64,000 nucleotides of DNA from Pedobacter helvus. Lineage in GTDB: Bacteria; Bacteroidota; Bacteroidia; Sphingobacteriales; Sphingobacteriaceae. The translations under genes were made by a program, and so were the position numbers. Shown here one piece after another: positions 44,818 to 53,053 of this stretch (position 1 is the stretch's first letter; each line of letters opens with the position of its first letter). Under the pieces are notes generated by a model. The model saw only the letters and a list, made by a program, of their open reading frames with translations. It was not told where the DNA came from and ran no database searches. The stretch lies in contig NZ_SRMP01000002.1 of the NCBI RefSeq assembly GCF_005925325.1, positions 124,001 to 188,000 on the forward strand, given 5' to 3'.

Positions 44818-46308
44818 ATGACCGTGTACGAAGTAGGCGTTAATAGGCTAACTATTTCCGCTATTCAGGAAATTATAAACTCATCGCAAAGCATTGCTCT
44901 ATCCGCTGTTGCGAAAGAAAAAATCATCAAGTGCAGGCAGTATTTAGATGATAAAATGAGCAAAGCCAAAGATCCAATCTATGGAATTAACACAGGTTTT
45001 GGATATTTGCAAAATGTAAAGGTAGAAGCTGATCAACTTACTCAATTACAACATAATTTATTGTTATCTCACGCTTGTGGAACTGGTAATGAAGTGCCAA
45101 AACCGATTGTGAAGTTGATGCTACTGCTGAAAATACAATCTTTGAGTTATGGACATTCTGCTATTGCTTTAACCACGGTACAACGCTTGGTAGATTTCTT
45201 TAATCACGATATTTTGCCAGTAGTTTATACACAAGGTTCGTTAGGTGCATCTGGCGATTTAGCTCCCTTGGCGCATTTGGCTATTCCGTTAATTGGCGAA
45301 GGTGAAGTTTGGTGCAAAGGCCAAAAAATCAATACCGTTCAGCTATACGAGCAATTAGGTTGGGAGCCATTAACTTTACAAAGCAAAGAAGGTTTGGCGC
45401 TGATTAATGGCACACAGTTTATGAGTGCTTATGGGGTATATTGCTTGCTGAAAGCTCAGAATTTATTGGCTTGGGCCGATGCGATTGCCGCTACCGCGAT
45501 TGATGCTTTTGATTGTAGGATTGATCCATTTTTAGATCTAAGTCATGTCATTCGTCCGCATAAAGGACAGTTACAAACGGCAGAAAATATTAAAAATTGG
45601 TTAGAAGGAAGTGAGTTGATTGTTCAAAAAGGTAAGCAAACGCAAGACCCTTATTCCTTTCGTTGTGTACCGCAAGTGCATGGCGCAAGCAAGGATAGTG
45701 TTCAATACATCCAATCTGTTTTTGAAACTGAAATTAACTCTGTAACAGATAATCCGAACGTATTTCCCGATGAAGATTTGATTATCTCGGCGGGAAATTT
45801 TCATGGACAGCCATTGGCTTTAACCCTAGATTTTCTTTGTATGGCATTAGCCGAAATGGGTTCTATTTCCGAACGCCGAACCTTTCAATTGATCTCAGGA
45901 ACTAGAGGCTTGCCGCCATTTTTGGTAAAAAACGCAGGTTTAAATTCGGGATTGATGATTACGCAATACACTGCCGCTTCTATTGCTAGCGAAAATAAAC
46001 AGTTGTGTACACCAGCTTCGGTAGATAGCATTGTAAGTAGCAACGGGCAGGAAGATCACGTAAGTATGGGGGCAAATGCGGCTACTAAATGTTTACGTGT
46101 GGTAGAAAATCTAGAGCGAATTTTAGCCATCGAATTAATCACTGCAACTCAAGCGTTGGAGCTAAGAAGACCCCTAAAATCATCTTCAAAAATTGAAAAG
46201 CTATTAATTGATTTTAGAGCTGTAGTAAGTTTTAATGACGCTGATAGATTGTTGGCAACTGATATTAAAGCTGCCGTTCAGTTTATTCGCGGTCGTCAAT
46301 CTAATTAA
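44818..46308 (+). CDS. hutH: Histidine ammonia-lyase
   Basis: The 496-residue protein contains the Ala144-Ser145-Gly146 triad in GSLGASGDLAPLAHL, which cyclises to the MIO cofactor, plus YGINTGFG with the catalytic Tyr. The substrate-selecting pair is Ser84-His85 in LLLSHACGTG, and GQEDHVSMG carries the Glu, both typical of histidine-specific enzymes rather than Tyr/Phe lyases. It turns histidine into urocanate. The next enzyme gene, hutU, is 6.7 kb away on the same strand, and no hutI, hutG or hutF is visible here. It has a promoter-like element of its own. Confidence 0.93.
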   Translation: MTVYEVGVNRLTISAIQEIINSSQSIALSAVAKEKIIKCRQYLDDKMSKAKDPIYGINTGFGYLQNVKVEADQLTQLQHNLLLSHACGTGNEVPKPIVKLMLLLKIQSLSYGHSAIALTTVQRLVDFFNHDILPVVYTQGSLGASGDLAPLAHLAIPLIGEGEVWCKGQKINTVQLYEQLGWEPLTLQSKEGLALINGTQFMSAYGVYCLLKAQNLLAWADAIAATAIDAFDCRIDPFLDLSHVIRPHKGQLQTAENIKNWLEGSELIVQKGKQTQDPYSFRCVPQVHGASKDSVQYIQSVFETEINSVTDNPNVFPDEDLIISAGNFHGQPLALTLDFLCMALAEMGSISERRTFQLISGTRGLPPFLVKNAGLNSGLMITQYTAASIASENKQLCTPASVDSIVSSNGQEDHVSMGANAATKCLRVVENLERILAIELITATQALELRRPLKSSSKIEKLLIDFRAVVSFNDADRLLATDIKAAVQFIRGRQSN

Positions 46309-46386
46309 CAAGATTGGCAAACAATGATGAGAAGTAGAATAATAAAAATCATAATGTTTTGATTTATAAGTTTAAACTCAATGCCC

Positions 46387-46478
46387 TCATTTCGACGAAC
46401 GAAGTGCTTGTCCTGTTTTAAGAGAGAAATCTAGCAGTAGTTAATAGTTTGTTAGATTTCTCTCTGCATTCGAAATGA
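46387..46478. repeat. Nested inverted repeat, TCATTTCGA type
   Basis: TCATTTCGA (46387-46395) faces TCGAAATGA (46470-46478). Inside, AGAGAGAAATCTA (46421-46433) faces TAGATTTCTCTCT (46453-46465), 13 bp without mismatch. It lies between convergent hutH and the ankyrin gene. Confidence 0.8.
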
Positions 46479-46513
46479 CGGAATCCAGTCAAGCTTTTGG
46501 GTTATTAGAAAAG

Positions 46514-46963
46514 TTATTTAACTGGCTTCAATAACGGTTGTAATGCAGTTTTTTCATATTTAACAGCATAATCATATGCGGTTTTTCCAGTTGCACTTTT
46601 AGCGCTGATATCTGCACCGGCTTTTACCAAAGCTTTTGCAAAATCTAACAGCCCATATTTGGCTGTATACATTAGCGGTGATTTTTCACCGCAGATTTTG
46701 TTCACGTCTGCTTTTTGCTCAATTAGTTGGTTGAATATATTTGGCTTGTTCATTTTGATGCTAAGAGAAAGCAGACTGTAGCTTATATCTTCGATATTGA
46801 AACAATCGTTAATGGTTACTTTTTGATTTTTAATTTCAGCCAATAATGCTGTTGCATCATCGGCTTTAAATGCTTTTTTAATATTATCGTTTAATTGTTG
46901 AGCAAACCCTAAGCCGCTTATTGATAGCAAGGCAATTATCATTACTGTTTTTATCTTTTTCAT
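46514..46963 (-). CDS. Exported ankyrin-repeat protein
   Basis: The 149-residue protein has a signal peptide (LLSISGLGFAQQ) and about three ankyrin-like repeats, visible in KSPLMYTAKYGLLDFAKALVKAGADISAK style helices and loops: NIFNQLIEQKADVNK, GLLDFAKALVKAGADIS and TGKTAYDYAVKYEKTAL. Ankyrin repeats bind proteins; the partner is unknown. It is the last gene of the minus-strand ABC-GntR operon, 10 bp after the GIN-like gene, and its position suggests a periplasmic accessory role. Confidence 0.85.
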   Translation of the reverse strand: MKKIKTVMIIALLSISGLGFAQQLNDNIKKAFKADDATALLAEIKNQKVTINDCFNIEDISYSLLSLSIKMNKPNIFNQLIEQKADVNKICGEKSPLMYTAKYGLLDFAKALVKAGADISAKSATGKTAYDYAVKYEKTALQPLLKPVK

Positions 46964-46973
46964 AAGCCTGCGG

Positions 46974-47813
46974 TTATTTTAACATTTGTTTTAATGTACT
47001 TACAGGTAATTGAACTGTAGTTTGATCAGATAGTGAACCTTTAGCCTTTTCAATGTCAATCGATCTGAAAGTAACGTTGGCACTGTCTGTAGTTTTCAAG
47101 GTTAGGTTGCGGATAACGTATTTTTCCTTATCGGCTTTACCGCCAAATACATCAATGTCAACTTTACCTGTAGATGCAATATTTAAGTCGTCAAAAGACA
47201 CTCCCGAACTTCTAAAGTTTGCATTCCTTAAAATTAAGTCGATAGATTTTGCTGCCGAGTTTTCTTCAATGTTTGTATAACCGTCTTCAGCATAGATGCT
47301 CGCTTTTTGGAATTTTGCATCTCTATCAAATCTAAAATCGTTGAATTTTTTAAGATTGATGGTTATCGAATCTCCTTTTGCATTTAGATCAATCGAAGAA
47401 GCATTATTTACACTTAATCCTGTGGTTTTAGGGGCGTAAACCAATAAATTGATATAACGACGTTCTATATTGTTGTCAGTCAAGCTAATTTGCAGCTTCC
47501 CGTCTTTATCTACATTGCATTTTATCAAATCTTTGTGCTCTTTATTTATTTTCACACCAAATTTGCTATCCTTAATTATTCGAATGTAAAAAGTAAATTC
47601 CTTTCCGTCGGTTACGTTTATCGTATTAAATTGGCTTAAGGCAATTGCTTCCATGTTTTCAGATTTGCCATCAAAGCTGTCATTTTGCTTCTCTAAATTA
47701 GCCCAGGTTTTACCATCTATGTAATAAGCTTTTGAAATAACTACCATACTCAAAATTGGAACAACAATAAGTGCAGCAGCAAAAGCTATTAATAATTTAT
47801 TACTAGTTTTCAT
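46974..47813 (-). CDS. GIN/DUF2807-like beta-solenoid protein with N-terminal anchor
   Basis: The 279-residue protein has an N-terminal hydrophobic segment (LLIAFAAALIVVPILSMVVI) acting as anchor or signal. A domain of repeating short beta strands follows: VYAPKTTGLSVNNASSIDL, FQKASIYAEDG, SIDLILRNANF and LNIASTGKVDIDVFGGKA, typical of the head-GIN (DUF2807) fold of Bacteroidota exported proteins. No enzyme motifs are present. It lies 11 bp after the GntR gene and 10 bp before the ankyrin gene, so it is part of the operon. The role is unknown. Confidence 0.72.
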   Translation of the reverse strand: MKTSNKLLIAFAAALIVVPILSMVVISKAYYIDGKTWANLEKQNDSFDGKSENMEAIALSQFNTINVTDGKEFTFYIRIIKDSKFGVKINKEHKDLIKCNVDKDGKLQISLTDNNIERRYINLLVYAPKTTGLSVNNASSIDLNAKGDSITINLKKFNDFRFDRDAKFQKASIYAEDGYTNIEENSAAKSIDLILRNANFRSSGVSFDDLNIASTGKVDIDVFGGKADKEKYVIRNLTLKTTDSANVTFRSIDIEKAKGSLSDQTTVQLPVSTLKQMLK

Positions 47814-47824
47814 GATTTCAAGTA

Positions 47825-48193
47825 TTAAAAGTTTTCTTTAACAAAAGTGTTGTAGCGGGTTTGCAACTCTTCAAAATCGATGTTTAATAGATAGATGTTT
47901 CTGAATACCGTAGGCAAGTCATCTTCCATAAACTGTGCTTTTCTATAGCTTTTCACGTGAGTAATCGCATTGTCGGCTACGAAAAAACCGATACCTCTTT
48001 TGTTGTTAATTATATTTTTGTTCTGTAGTAATTCGTAAGTACGCATTACCGTGTTTGGGTTTACCTCTAGGTTTACCGCCATCTCTCTCACTGATGGGAT
48101 TTTCTGGTCGGCTTGCCATTTCTCCAGTAAAATATGTTCGCAAACATATTCTGCAATCTGAAGATATATTGCTTTGTTATCTCTAAATTCCAT
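47825..48193 (-). CDS. YtrA-type GntR transcriptional regulator
   Basis: The 122-residue protein is the short GntR form: an N-terminal winged helix (IYLQIAEYVCEHILLEKWQ, IPSVREMAVNLEVNPNTVMR, TYELLQNKNIINNKRGIGFF) and only a short helical tail, with no large effector domain. This is the YtrA subfamily, whose members repress ABC transporter operons and in Bacillus respond to cell-wall antibiotics. It is the third gene of the operon. The palindrome at 49817-49840 right before the first gene is its likely binding site, so autoregulation is expected. Confidence 0.92.
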   Translation of the reverse strand: MEFRDNKAIYLQIAEYVCEHILLEKWQADQKIPSVREMAVNLEVNPNTVMRTYELLQNKNIINNKRGIGFFVADNAITHVKSYRKAQFMEDDLPTVFRNIYLLNIDFEELQTRYNTFVKENF

Positions 48194-48208
48194 TTCTCTC
48201 TTTCTAAA

Positions 48209-48979
48209 TTAAACCTCTTTTTCTTTTAGGCGGACGTAGGTGATACTAAAAACTACTAGCGTAAACAGAGCTATGATCGCAAATAACACCCACTCCATAG
48301 TGTCTTTGCCATGGCTGTAGCGATTAATTGGAGTTTTGTTGCTCAATATTGCTTCTACACTATTCATCACAATGTAAGTCCAAGCGCCACTAAAAAGCAT
48401 TACACATATCGCAGTTTTAATGTAATGGAACCTGTTAAAATACGCCGAGCCAAGTAAGAAAACACTAGTAACTGTAAAAGGAGCTAAGTATAAAGGCGCA
48501 AATGAATTGATATCATTTTTATTAAAAAACATTTCGACATCTGCTAGTTCTTTTACATTTCCTGTTTTAAAATACGATTTGATATAGGCAATAAAAGCCC
48601 AATCTGTAATAATGAAAATCAGGATAAAAGCCAACACAGATAAAATTGATGTAAAGAAAAATCCTGCTAGAAATTTCTCAAAAGTAGAAGCTGGTATCAA
48701 CAAATCAATGATGGCCTTAGATTTTTGCCCTAGGTGAGCAAAGTAAGAACTTGCGATGATGCTAATGAACAAAAATCCGAAGATAAAAAATAGCGGTTCT
48801 CTAAAACCCAATCTACGAGAGACGTAACCCAATTCTTCTAATGGTAATAATGTCAATCCATAAAAAGCTACAATTACACCTGTGGCCACTAATAAGGTGA
48901 TTAAAAATATTTTCCCAAATTCTAACCATTGTCTTTTGAGCAATAGCGTAAAACGATGTAAGTTAAATGTATTGTTCAT
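48209..48979 (-). CDS. ABC-2 type transporter permease
   Basis: The 256-residue protein has about six membrane segments (for example GKIFLITLLVATGVIVAFYG, LFFIFGFLFISIIASSYFAH, FFFTSILSVLAFILIFIITD and VLFAIIALFTLVVFSITYVR), an intracellular loop KSKAIIDLLIPASTFEKFLA near residues 87-106, and no binding-protein motif. It is the membrane partner of the ATPase encoded 6 bp upstream. It could export a small molecule or mediate antibiotic or stress sensing. Its 15-bp spacing to the GntR gene confirms the operon. Confidence 0.85.
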   Translation of the reverse strand: MNNTFNLHRFTLLLKRQWLEFGKIFLITLLVATGVIVAFYGLTLLPLEELGYVSRRLGFREPLFFIFGFLFISIIASSYFAHLGQKSKAIIDLLIPASTFEKFLAGFFFTSILSVLAFILIFIITDWAFIAYIKSYFKTGNVKELADVEMFFNKNDINSFAPLYLAPFTVTSVFLLGSAYFNRFHYIKTAICVMLFSGAWTYIVMNSVEAILSNKTPINRYSHGKDTMEWVLFAIIALFTLVVFSITYVRLKEKEV

Positions 48980-48985
48980 GGCTAT

Positions 48986-49813
48986 TTAGTTAAAAATTGG
49001 TTTCAGTTTATTTTTTTCTGTTAAAACTGCATTAAATAGCAGCTCCATATCCAGTTTGCTATCTTCTTGGTGGTAATTAGCCATTACTGCATTGTAACCG
49101 GCTAACGAAGGTTCTGCGTAGATTACAGTTTCATCCAGCTCCTTTACACGTTTAAAGCAAAGCTTCTCCGTAACTTCCTCTACGGTTGCTTTTAGTGCAA
49201 TTTTATTTTCATCTAGCATAATTACGGTGTCAATCAAATTATCCAAATCACGTACTTGATGAGTAGAGATAATGATACATTTATCTTCGGTTAGTGCAGA
49301 AGCCATGATTTTCCGGAACTGCGCTTTCGAAGGGATATCTAAACCGTTTGTGGGTTCGTCCATAATCACCAACTTGGCATTGGTAGCTAGACCAAAGGCG
49401 ATGATTACTTTTTTCTTCTGCCCGTAACTCATATCAATTAGTTTTTGCCCTACTGGGATATCAAACTCCTTCAACAAATCTGCAAAGTATTGATGATCGA
49501 AGTGAGGATAGAACGCAGCATTTGCTTTTACATAACTATCAATTTTGATGGCGGGTAAGTGAAATTCTTCAGGGATGAAGCAGATTTGCTGCAACATTGC
49601 CGGTTGCCTTTTCGCTGGGTCAAAACCAAATACATCAATTTTTCCACTTTGTGCATAAACTAAACCTGCTAGGTTCTTTAACAGAGTTGATTTGCCTGCA
49701 CCGTTTTTGCCCAATAGTCCGTAGATATGACCATTGCTCAATTGCATGCTGATATCCTTGAATAGGATGCGCTGCTTGCTATAGCTAAAATTTAGATTTT
49801 CTATCTTTATCAT
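48986..49813 (-). CDS. ABC transporter ATP-binding protein
   Basis: The 275-residue protein has Walker A GLLGKNGAGKSTLLKN, the signature loop MSYGQKKKV in place of LSGGQ, Walker B KLVIMDEPTNGLD and the H-loop ISTHQVRD. It energises the permease encoded next to it. It is the first gene of the five-gene operon and begins right after the operator palindrome and -7 element. The altered signature (SYGQ) is common in YtrB-like ATPases. Confidence 0.94.
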   Translation of the reverse strand: MIKIENLNFSYSKQRILFKDISMQLSNGHIYGLLGKNGAGKSTLLKNLAGLVYAQSGKIDVFGFDPAKRQPAMLQQICFIPEEFHLPAIKIDSYVKANAAFYPHFDHQYFADLLKEFDIPVGQKLIDMSYGQKKKVIIAFGLATNAKLVIMDEPTNGLDIPSKAQFRKIMASALTEDKCIIISTHQVRDLDNLIDTVIMLDENKIALKATVEEVTEKLCFKRVKELDETVIYAEPSLAGYNAVMANYHQEDSKLDMELLFNAVLTEKNKLKPIFN

Positions 49814-49816
49814 ACT

Positions 49817-49869
49817 AGTGTATTAGTTAAATAATACACTAAAGTAGCGCTAAATTTTCAATCTCCAAA
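49817..49869 (-). promoter_or_regulatory. Promoter and YtrA-type operator of the ABC-GntR operon
   Basis: Reading the minus strand toward the gene, a -33 TTTG (49866-49869) is followed 19 nt later by TACTTTAG (49839-49846), a 7 of 8 match to TAnnTTTG. Then comes a perfect palindrome with arms AGTGTATTA and TAATACACT (49817-49840) around six bases. The palindrome ends 3 bp before the ATG. AGTGTA...TACACT resembles the operator I recall for Bacillus YtrA. A bound repressor would cover the transcription start. Confidence 0.8.
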
Positions 49870-49930
49870 TTTTTAAGAAAATATTTTTTTTTGCAGAACG
49901 ATTGAAATGGTTGTGCTTACAAATGATAAA

Positions 49931-49961
49931 AGCCCCTCATTAATGTGTGAAGGGCTTTTTT
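49931..49961. terminator. Bidirectional terminator-like hairpin
   Basis: AGCCC...GGGCT with an inner TCA/TGA pair and one mismatch (49931-49955) is flanked by an A-run on the left and TTTTTT on the right. It separates the ABC operon promoter from the TonB receptor gene, whose minus-strand transcript it would stop about 140 bp after the stop codon. Confidence 0.65.
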
Positions 49962-49984
49962 GCATTATATTTTTTACGCTTTAC

Positions 49985-50080
49985 CGTCATTCCCCCGTAG
50001 GCGGGAATCTTAAAGCATTACATTATAGATTTCTTTCGCATTACGATACCCAATCGAGTTGGGTACGACGATTTATGACG
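49985..50080. repeat. REP-like element, CGTCATTCCC...ATGACG
   Basis: CGTCATTCCCCCGTAGGCGG plus GAATCT (49985-50010) is nearly the same as 28129-28154. A hairpin TACCCAA/TTGGGTA follows (50047-50065), and ATGACG at 50075-50080 closes the element as an inverted match to its CGTCAT start. Confidence 0.7.
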
Positions 50081-50092
50081 TCACTGCCTATA

Positions 50093-52399
50093 TTACAAGG
50101 GTACGCTAATTCCAAAGCTTACATTGCGTCCTGGATTGTAAATATTAGCTAATTTGTAACGGCTTAAGTGGTTGTAATAAAGTTTATTGGTTAAATTTTG
50201 TCCAGTAACCCAAACATTTAACTTACCTTTTTTTGTTTTAAACGAAGTACCAATTCCGGCATCAAATAAAGTATAGCCATCAGTTTCGGTTTCAAAAGCA
50301 TCAATTCTGTCTTGCTTGAAAACATTGGTTAAGCCTACTTTAATGAAGCTATCGCTCAATCCTTTTAAATTCGGCTCAAAACGGATTTCGTTATTTAAGC
50401 TGGCCGCAGGAATAAATGGCAATGGTGAATTGGTGGCTTTGTTGGTGCCTTTTACGTAAGCGAAAGTATTCTCGAAGTGCAATGCTTTTATCAAGTGAAA
50501 ATCTACCGAAGCCTCGCCACCAACTAGGTTGGCATCTGTTTGTAGGAAACGATAAACTGGTAGGGTTTCTGTATTGCCATCATGGTCGGTATTTACAATG
50601 GTTTCCCCGTTTAAGTTACTTAGGTAAATGTAATCGTATATTTTGTTGCTGTAAGCATTTAGGCCCAAAGTAATATTTTCAGCTTGGTAAGTCAAGCCTA
50701 AATCGAATTGCAAACTAGTTTCCTGTTTTAAGTTACTGTTACCGATTTCGTATCTAAAAGTACCTTCATGCTTACCATTAGCACCTAACTCTGCAATGTT
50801 TGGAGCTCTAAATCCAGAACCAATATTTCCTTTTAGGTTTAAGTTTTTTGCAATATCAAATGCAAAGCCTAATGAACCAGTGAAATTTGAGAAACTGTTG
50901 TTAAAAGCACTGAAAATTTGGTCTTGATGATCGCCGTGATCTTCGAATAAATCTTTACCATCAATTTTTTTGTAATCATAACGTACACCGGCATTGATAG
51001 CACCATTTTCGAAATTGCGTTTTAAATAGGCAAAGGTTCCGATATTATTGCTGTTGTAGTCAGGCACTAAAAATTCTTCCCCGCTATTTCTATTGGTTTG
51101 GTACATGCCTTGTAAGCCGATAGTAGGCTCCCAAATACCATTGTTAGCAAAAGAATATTTCACATCGTAAGTATAAGAATTCAAACCTAAGTTTAAGCCT
51201 GGTTCATCTTTAGTTTCCTCAAACTCTTTTCTAATGTTACGCTGAAATGCGAAAGTAGATTTTAACTGACCGCCACCAAGCAATACATTACTATTTAAAG
51301 CTGCACGATAATGATTGATATTTTGGAATGGTAAATTCAACGATCTCGATTTAGCATCGCTGTTACTGATGATATTACCATCTTCGTCAGCATAATTGCC
51401 ATCCGCATCTGGACCTTCTTCTACTAAACCGATATTAGTCGCAAAGCGAGATAAACTTAGATGCGTATAACCCCAAGTTTTGTTTAAGCCCAACATAGCG
51501 CTGGTATTGATTTCGTTAAAGCCAGCATTTGGTACTACGTGGCCTTTATAGCCGAAGCCGTAAGCATTTTTGTAAGAAACACGTCCGCGGTAAACAAAAC
51601 CATTTGTATTACCTTGCATCATTAATGAAGATGCAGTTAAACCTCCATTGGTGTTATAGTTGGTCGTGAAGTTGCCGTTGTAAGTTCCCTCTGCGGGCAC
51701 CAAATCATCGATAATGTTAATCACGCCGCCCAAGGCATCAGAACCATAAAGCAAACTTGCTGGTCCTTTTAAAACCTCAATACGGGCCGCAGAAAATTGA
51801 TCTACTTGTACACCATGTTCGTCGCCCCATTGTTGGCCTTCTTCTCTTGCGCCATCAACCATGGTTAACACACGGTTGTAGCCCAAACCTCTAATACTTG
51901 GTTTTGAGATGGCACCACCAGTAGTTACTTGCGCAACCCCCGGCACTTTGGCAATCGCGTCAACCAGGTTAGTAGCAGCAGATTGCGCCAATTTATCGCG
52001 ACTAACCGATACTACGGCCAAACTATTGGTTTTATTGTTAGCGCTAAAAGGAGTTCCGGTAATTACCACTTCCGCACTTTCAATTACTGAGGGTTCTAAA
52101 GCAAAGCTGATGTCTTGTTGCGCAGCTAAGTCGATTAACTTTGAAGAAGTTTTGTAGCCCAAATAACGAACTTCTAACAGAAACTTACCCTTTGAAGGGA
52201 TGTTGTTGAAAGTGAACTCTCCATTGGAGTTGGTGCTCGTGCTAGCTTTTAAATCAGAGATATATAAAGTGGCACCAATTAAAGGTGCTTGTGTGTTAGC
52301 ATCAACTACTTTTCCCTTAATGCTTACCAAAGCATTAGCGAAGGTATTTAAGGATAGCAATAACGCAAAAACAGTTACTAAAAGTTGTAACCTTTTCAT
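50093..52399 (-). CDS. TonB-dependent receptor with His-rich loop, probable metal uptake
   Basis: I start at MKRLQLLVTVFALLLSLNTF (52399), which gives a signal peptide; the upstream in-frame ATG adds seven residues. The 768-residue protein has a carboxypeptidase-regulatory-like domain (IKGKVVDANTQAPLIGATLY), the plug (VDAIAKVPGVAQVTTGGAIS, IRGLGYNRVLTMVDGAR, LLYGSDALGGVINI) and a barrel ending NVSFGISVPL. A loop near residue 490 reads LFEDHGDHQDQIF, rich in His and Asp, and VNTDHDGNTET is another. These point to a metal or metal-chelate cargo, supported by the His/Cys-rich small protein upstream. The cargo is not certain. Confidence 0.9.
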   Translation of the reverse strand: MKRLQLLVTVFALLLSLNTFANALVSIKGKVVDANTQAPLIGATLYISDLKASTSTNSNGEFTFNNIPSKGKFLLEVRYLGYKTSSKLIDLAAQQDISFALEPSVIESAEVVITGTPFSANNKTNSLAVVSVSRDKLAQSAATNLVDAIAKVPGVAQVTTGGAISKPSIRGLGYNRVLTMVDGAREEGQQWGDEHGVQVDQFSAARIEVLKGPASLLYGSDALGGVINIIDDLVPAEGTYNGNFTTNYNTNGGLTASSLMMQGNTNGFVYRGRVSYKNAYGFGYKGHVVPNAGFNEINTSAMLGLNKTWGYTHLSLSRFATNIGLVEEGPDADGNYADEDGNIISNSDAKSRSLNLPFQNINHYRAALNSNVLLGGGQLKSTFAFQRNIRKEFEETKDEPGLNLGLNSYTYDVKYSFANNGIWEPTIGLQGMYQTNRNSGEEFLVPDYNSNNIGTFAYLKRNFENGAINAGVRYDYKKIDGKDLFEDHGDHQDQIFSAFNNSFSNFTGSLGFAFDIAKNLNLKGNIGSGFRAPNIAELGANGKHEGTFRYEIGNSNLKQETSLQFDLGLTYQAENITLGLNAYSNKIYDYIYLSNLNGETIVNTDHDGNTETLPVYRFLQTDANLVGGEASVDFHLIKALHFENTFAYVKGTNKATNSPLPFIPAASLNNEIRFEPNLKGLSDSFIKVGLTNVFKQDRIDAFETETDGYTLFDAGIGTSFKTKKGKLNVWVTGQNLTNKLYYNHLSRYKLANIYNPGRNVSFGISVPL

Positions 52400-52512
52400 A
52401 AACGAAAAAATATAGCTCAACGGATTTAACCCATCGAGAAGTAAATAATAAATAATTTAGAAAGCTTAATCGTCGCCTTTGACAACAGATTAGCAAAAAG
52501 ATAGATGTGTTG

Positions 52513-52848
52513 TTATGAAAAGCTAGGTGGCCCACGTAGGCAACTGGCAATAATATCGGTAAACGAATTGCCGACTAACGGAAATACTGTCTTAACAGGA
52601 TTGGTTTTTAAATAAACCAGATAATTTTGGAAATCTGCTGTGAAATTTTTCTCGAAGTGCGCTTTACAGATTAAACAGGTTTCAGTAGACGTTTTTACGT
52701 GTACCGTATGTGTACAGTGTTTTTCGTGAACGATGGTTTCGCTCTCGTGATGATGCAAAGCTCCCCAAGGTGTAATAGCCAACGAAAAAATCGCTAGGAT
52801 TACTACTGCCGAGAATTGTTTCAATAAATGACGCTTTTTTGCTTGCAT
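52513..52848 (-). CDS. His/Cys-rich exported small protein ending in RGPP
   Basis: The 111-residue protein has an N-terminal signal or anchor (FSAVVILAIFSLAITPWGAL), then LHHHESETIVHEKHCTHTVH, TCLICKAHFEK with a C-x2-C pair, and a C-terminus CLRGPPSFS. The His and Cys suggest metal binding in the periplasm. The RGPP ending recalls DUF2946-type proteins found next to metal-related TonB receptors; that link is from memory. It precedes the TonB receptor gene by about 110 bp on the same strand. A -7 element (TAATTTTG on the minus strand, 52856-52863) ends 7 nt before its ATG. Confidence 0.75.
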   Translation of the reverse strand: MQAKKRHLLKQFSAVVILAIFSLAITPWGALHHHESETIVHEKHCTHTVHVKTSTETCLICKAHFEKNFTADFQNYLVYLKTNPVKTVFPLVGNSFTDIIASCLRGPPSFS

Positions 52849-52855
52849 GCTAATG

Positions 52856-52863
52856 CAAAATTA
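52856..52863 (-). promoter_or_regulatory. -7 element for the His/Cys-rich protein and TonB receptor
   Basis: TAATTTTG on the minus strand matches TAnnTTTG fully and lies 7 nt before the ATG, so the mRNA leader would be only a few nucleotides long. No clear -33 element. Confidence 0.45.
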
Positions 52864-53053
52864 ATCAAATAATAATTATTCGTTAGATTTGAAATTGTAA
52901 CAATGAGGGTATTTACGAATTTAGAATTACGATTTTGGATTTCTATAACCAAATTAATGACCAACTAAGGCAATTATCGCATTCAAAGCTTAAATGTGCT
53001 AAGTTGGTTTAAAAAACATTTTTACAACATTAACAAATATCACCACCAAATAT

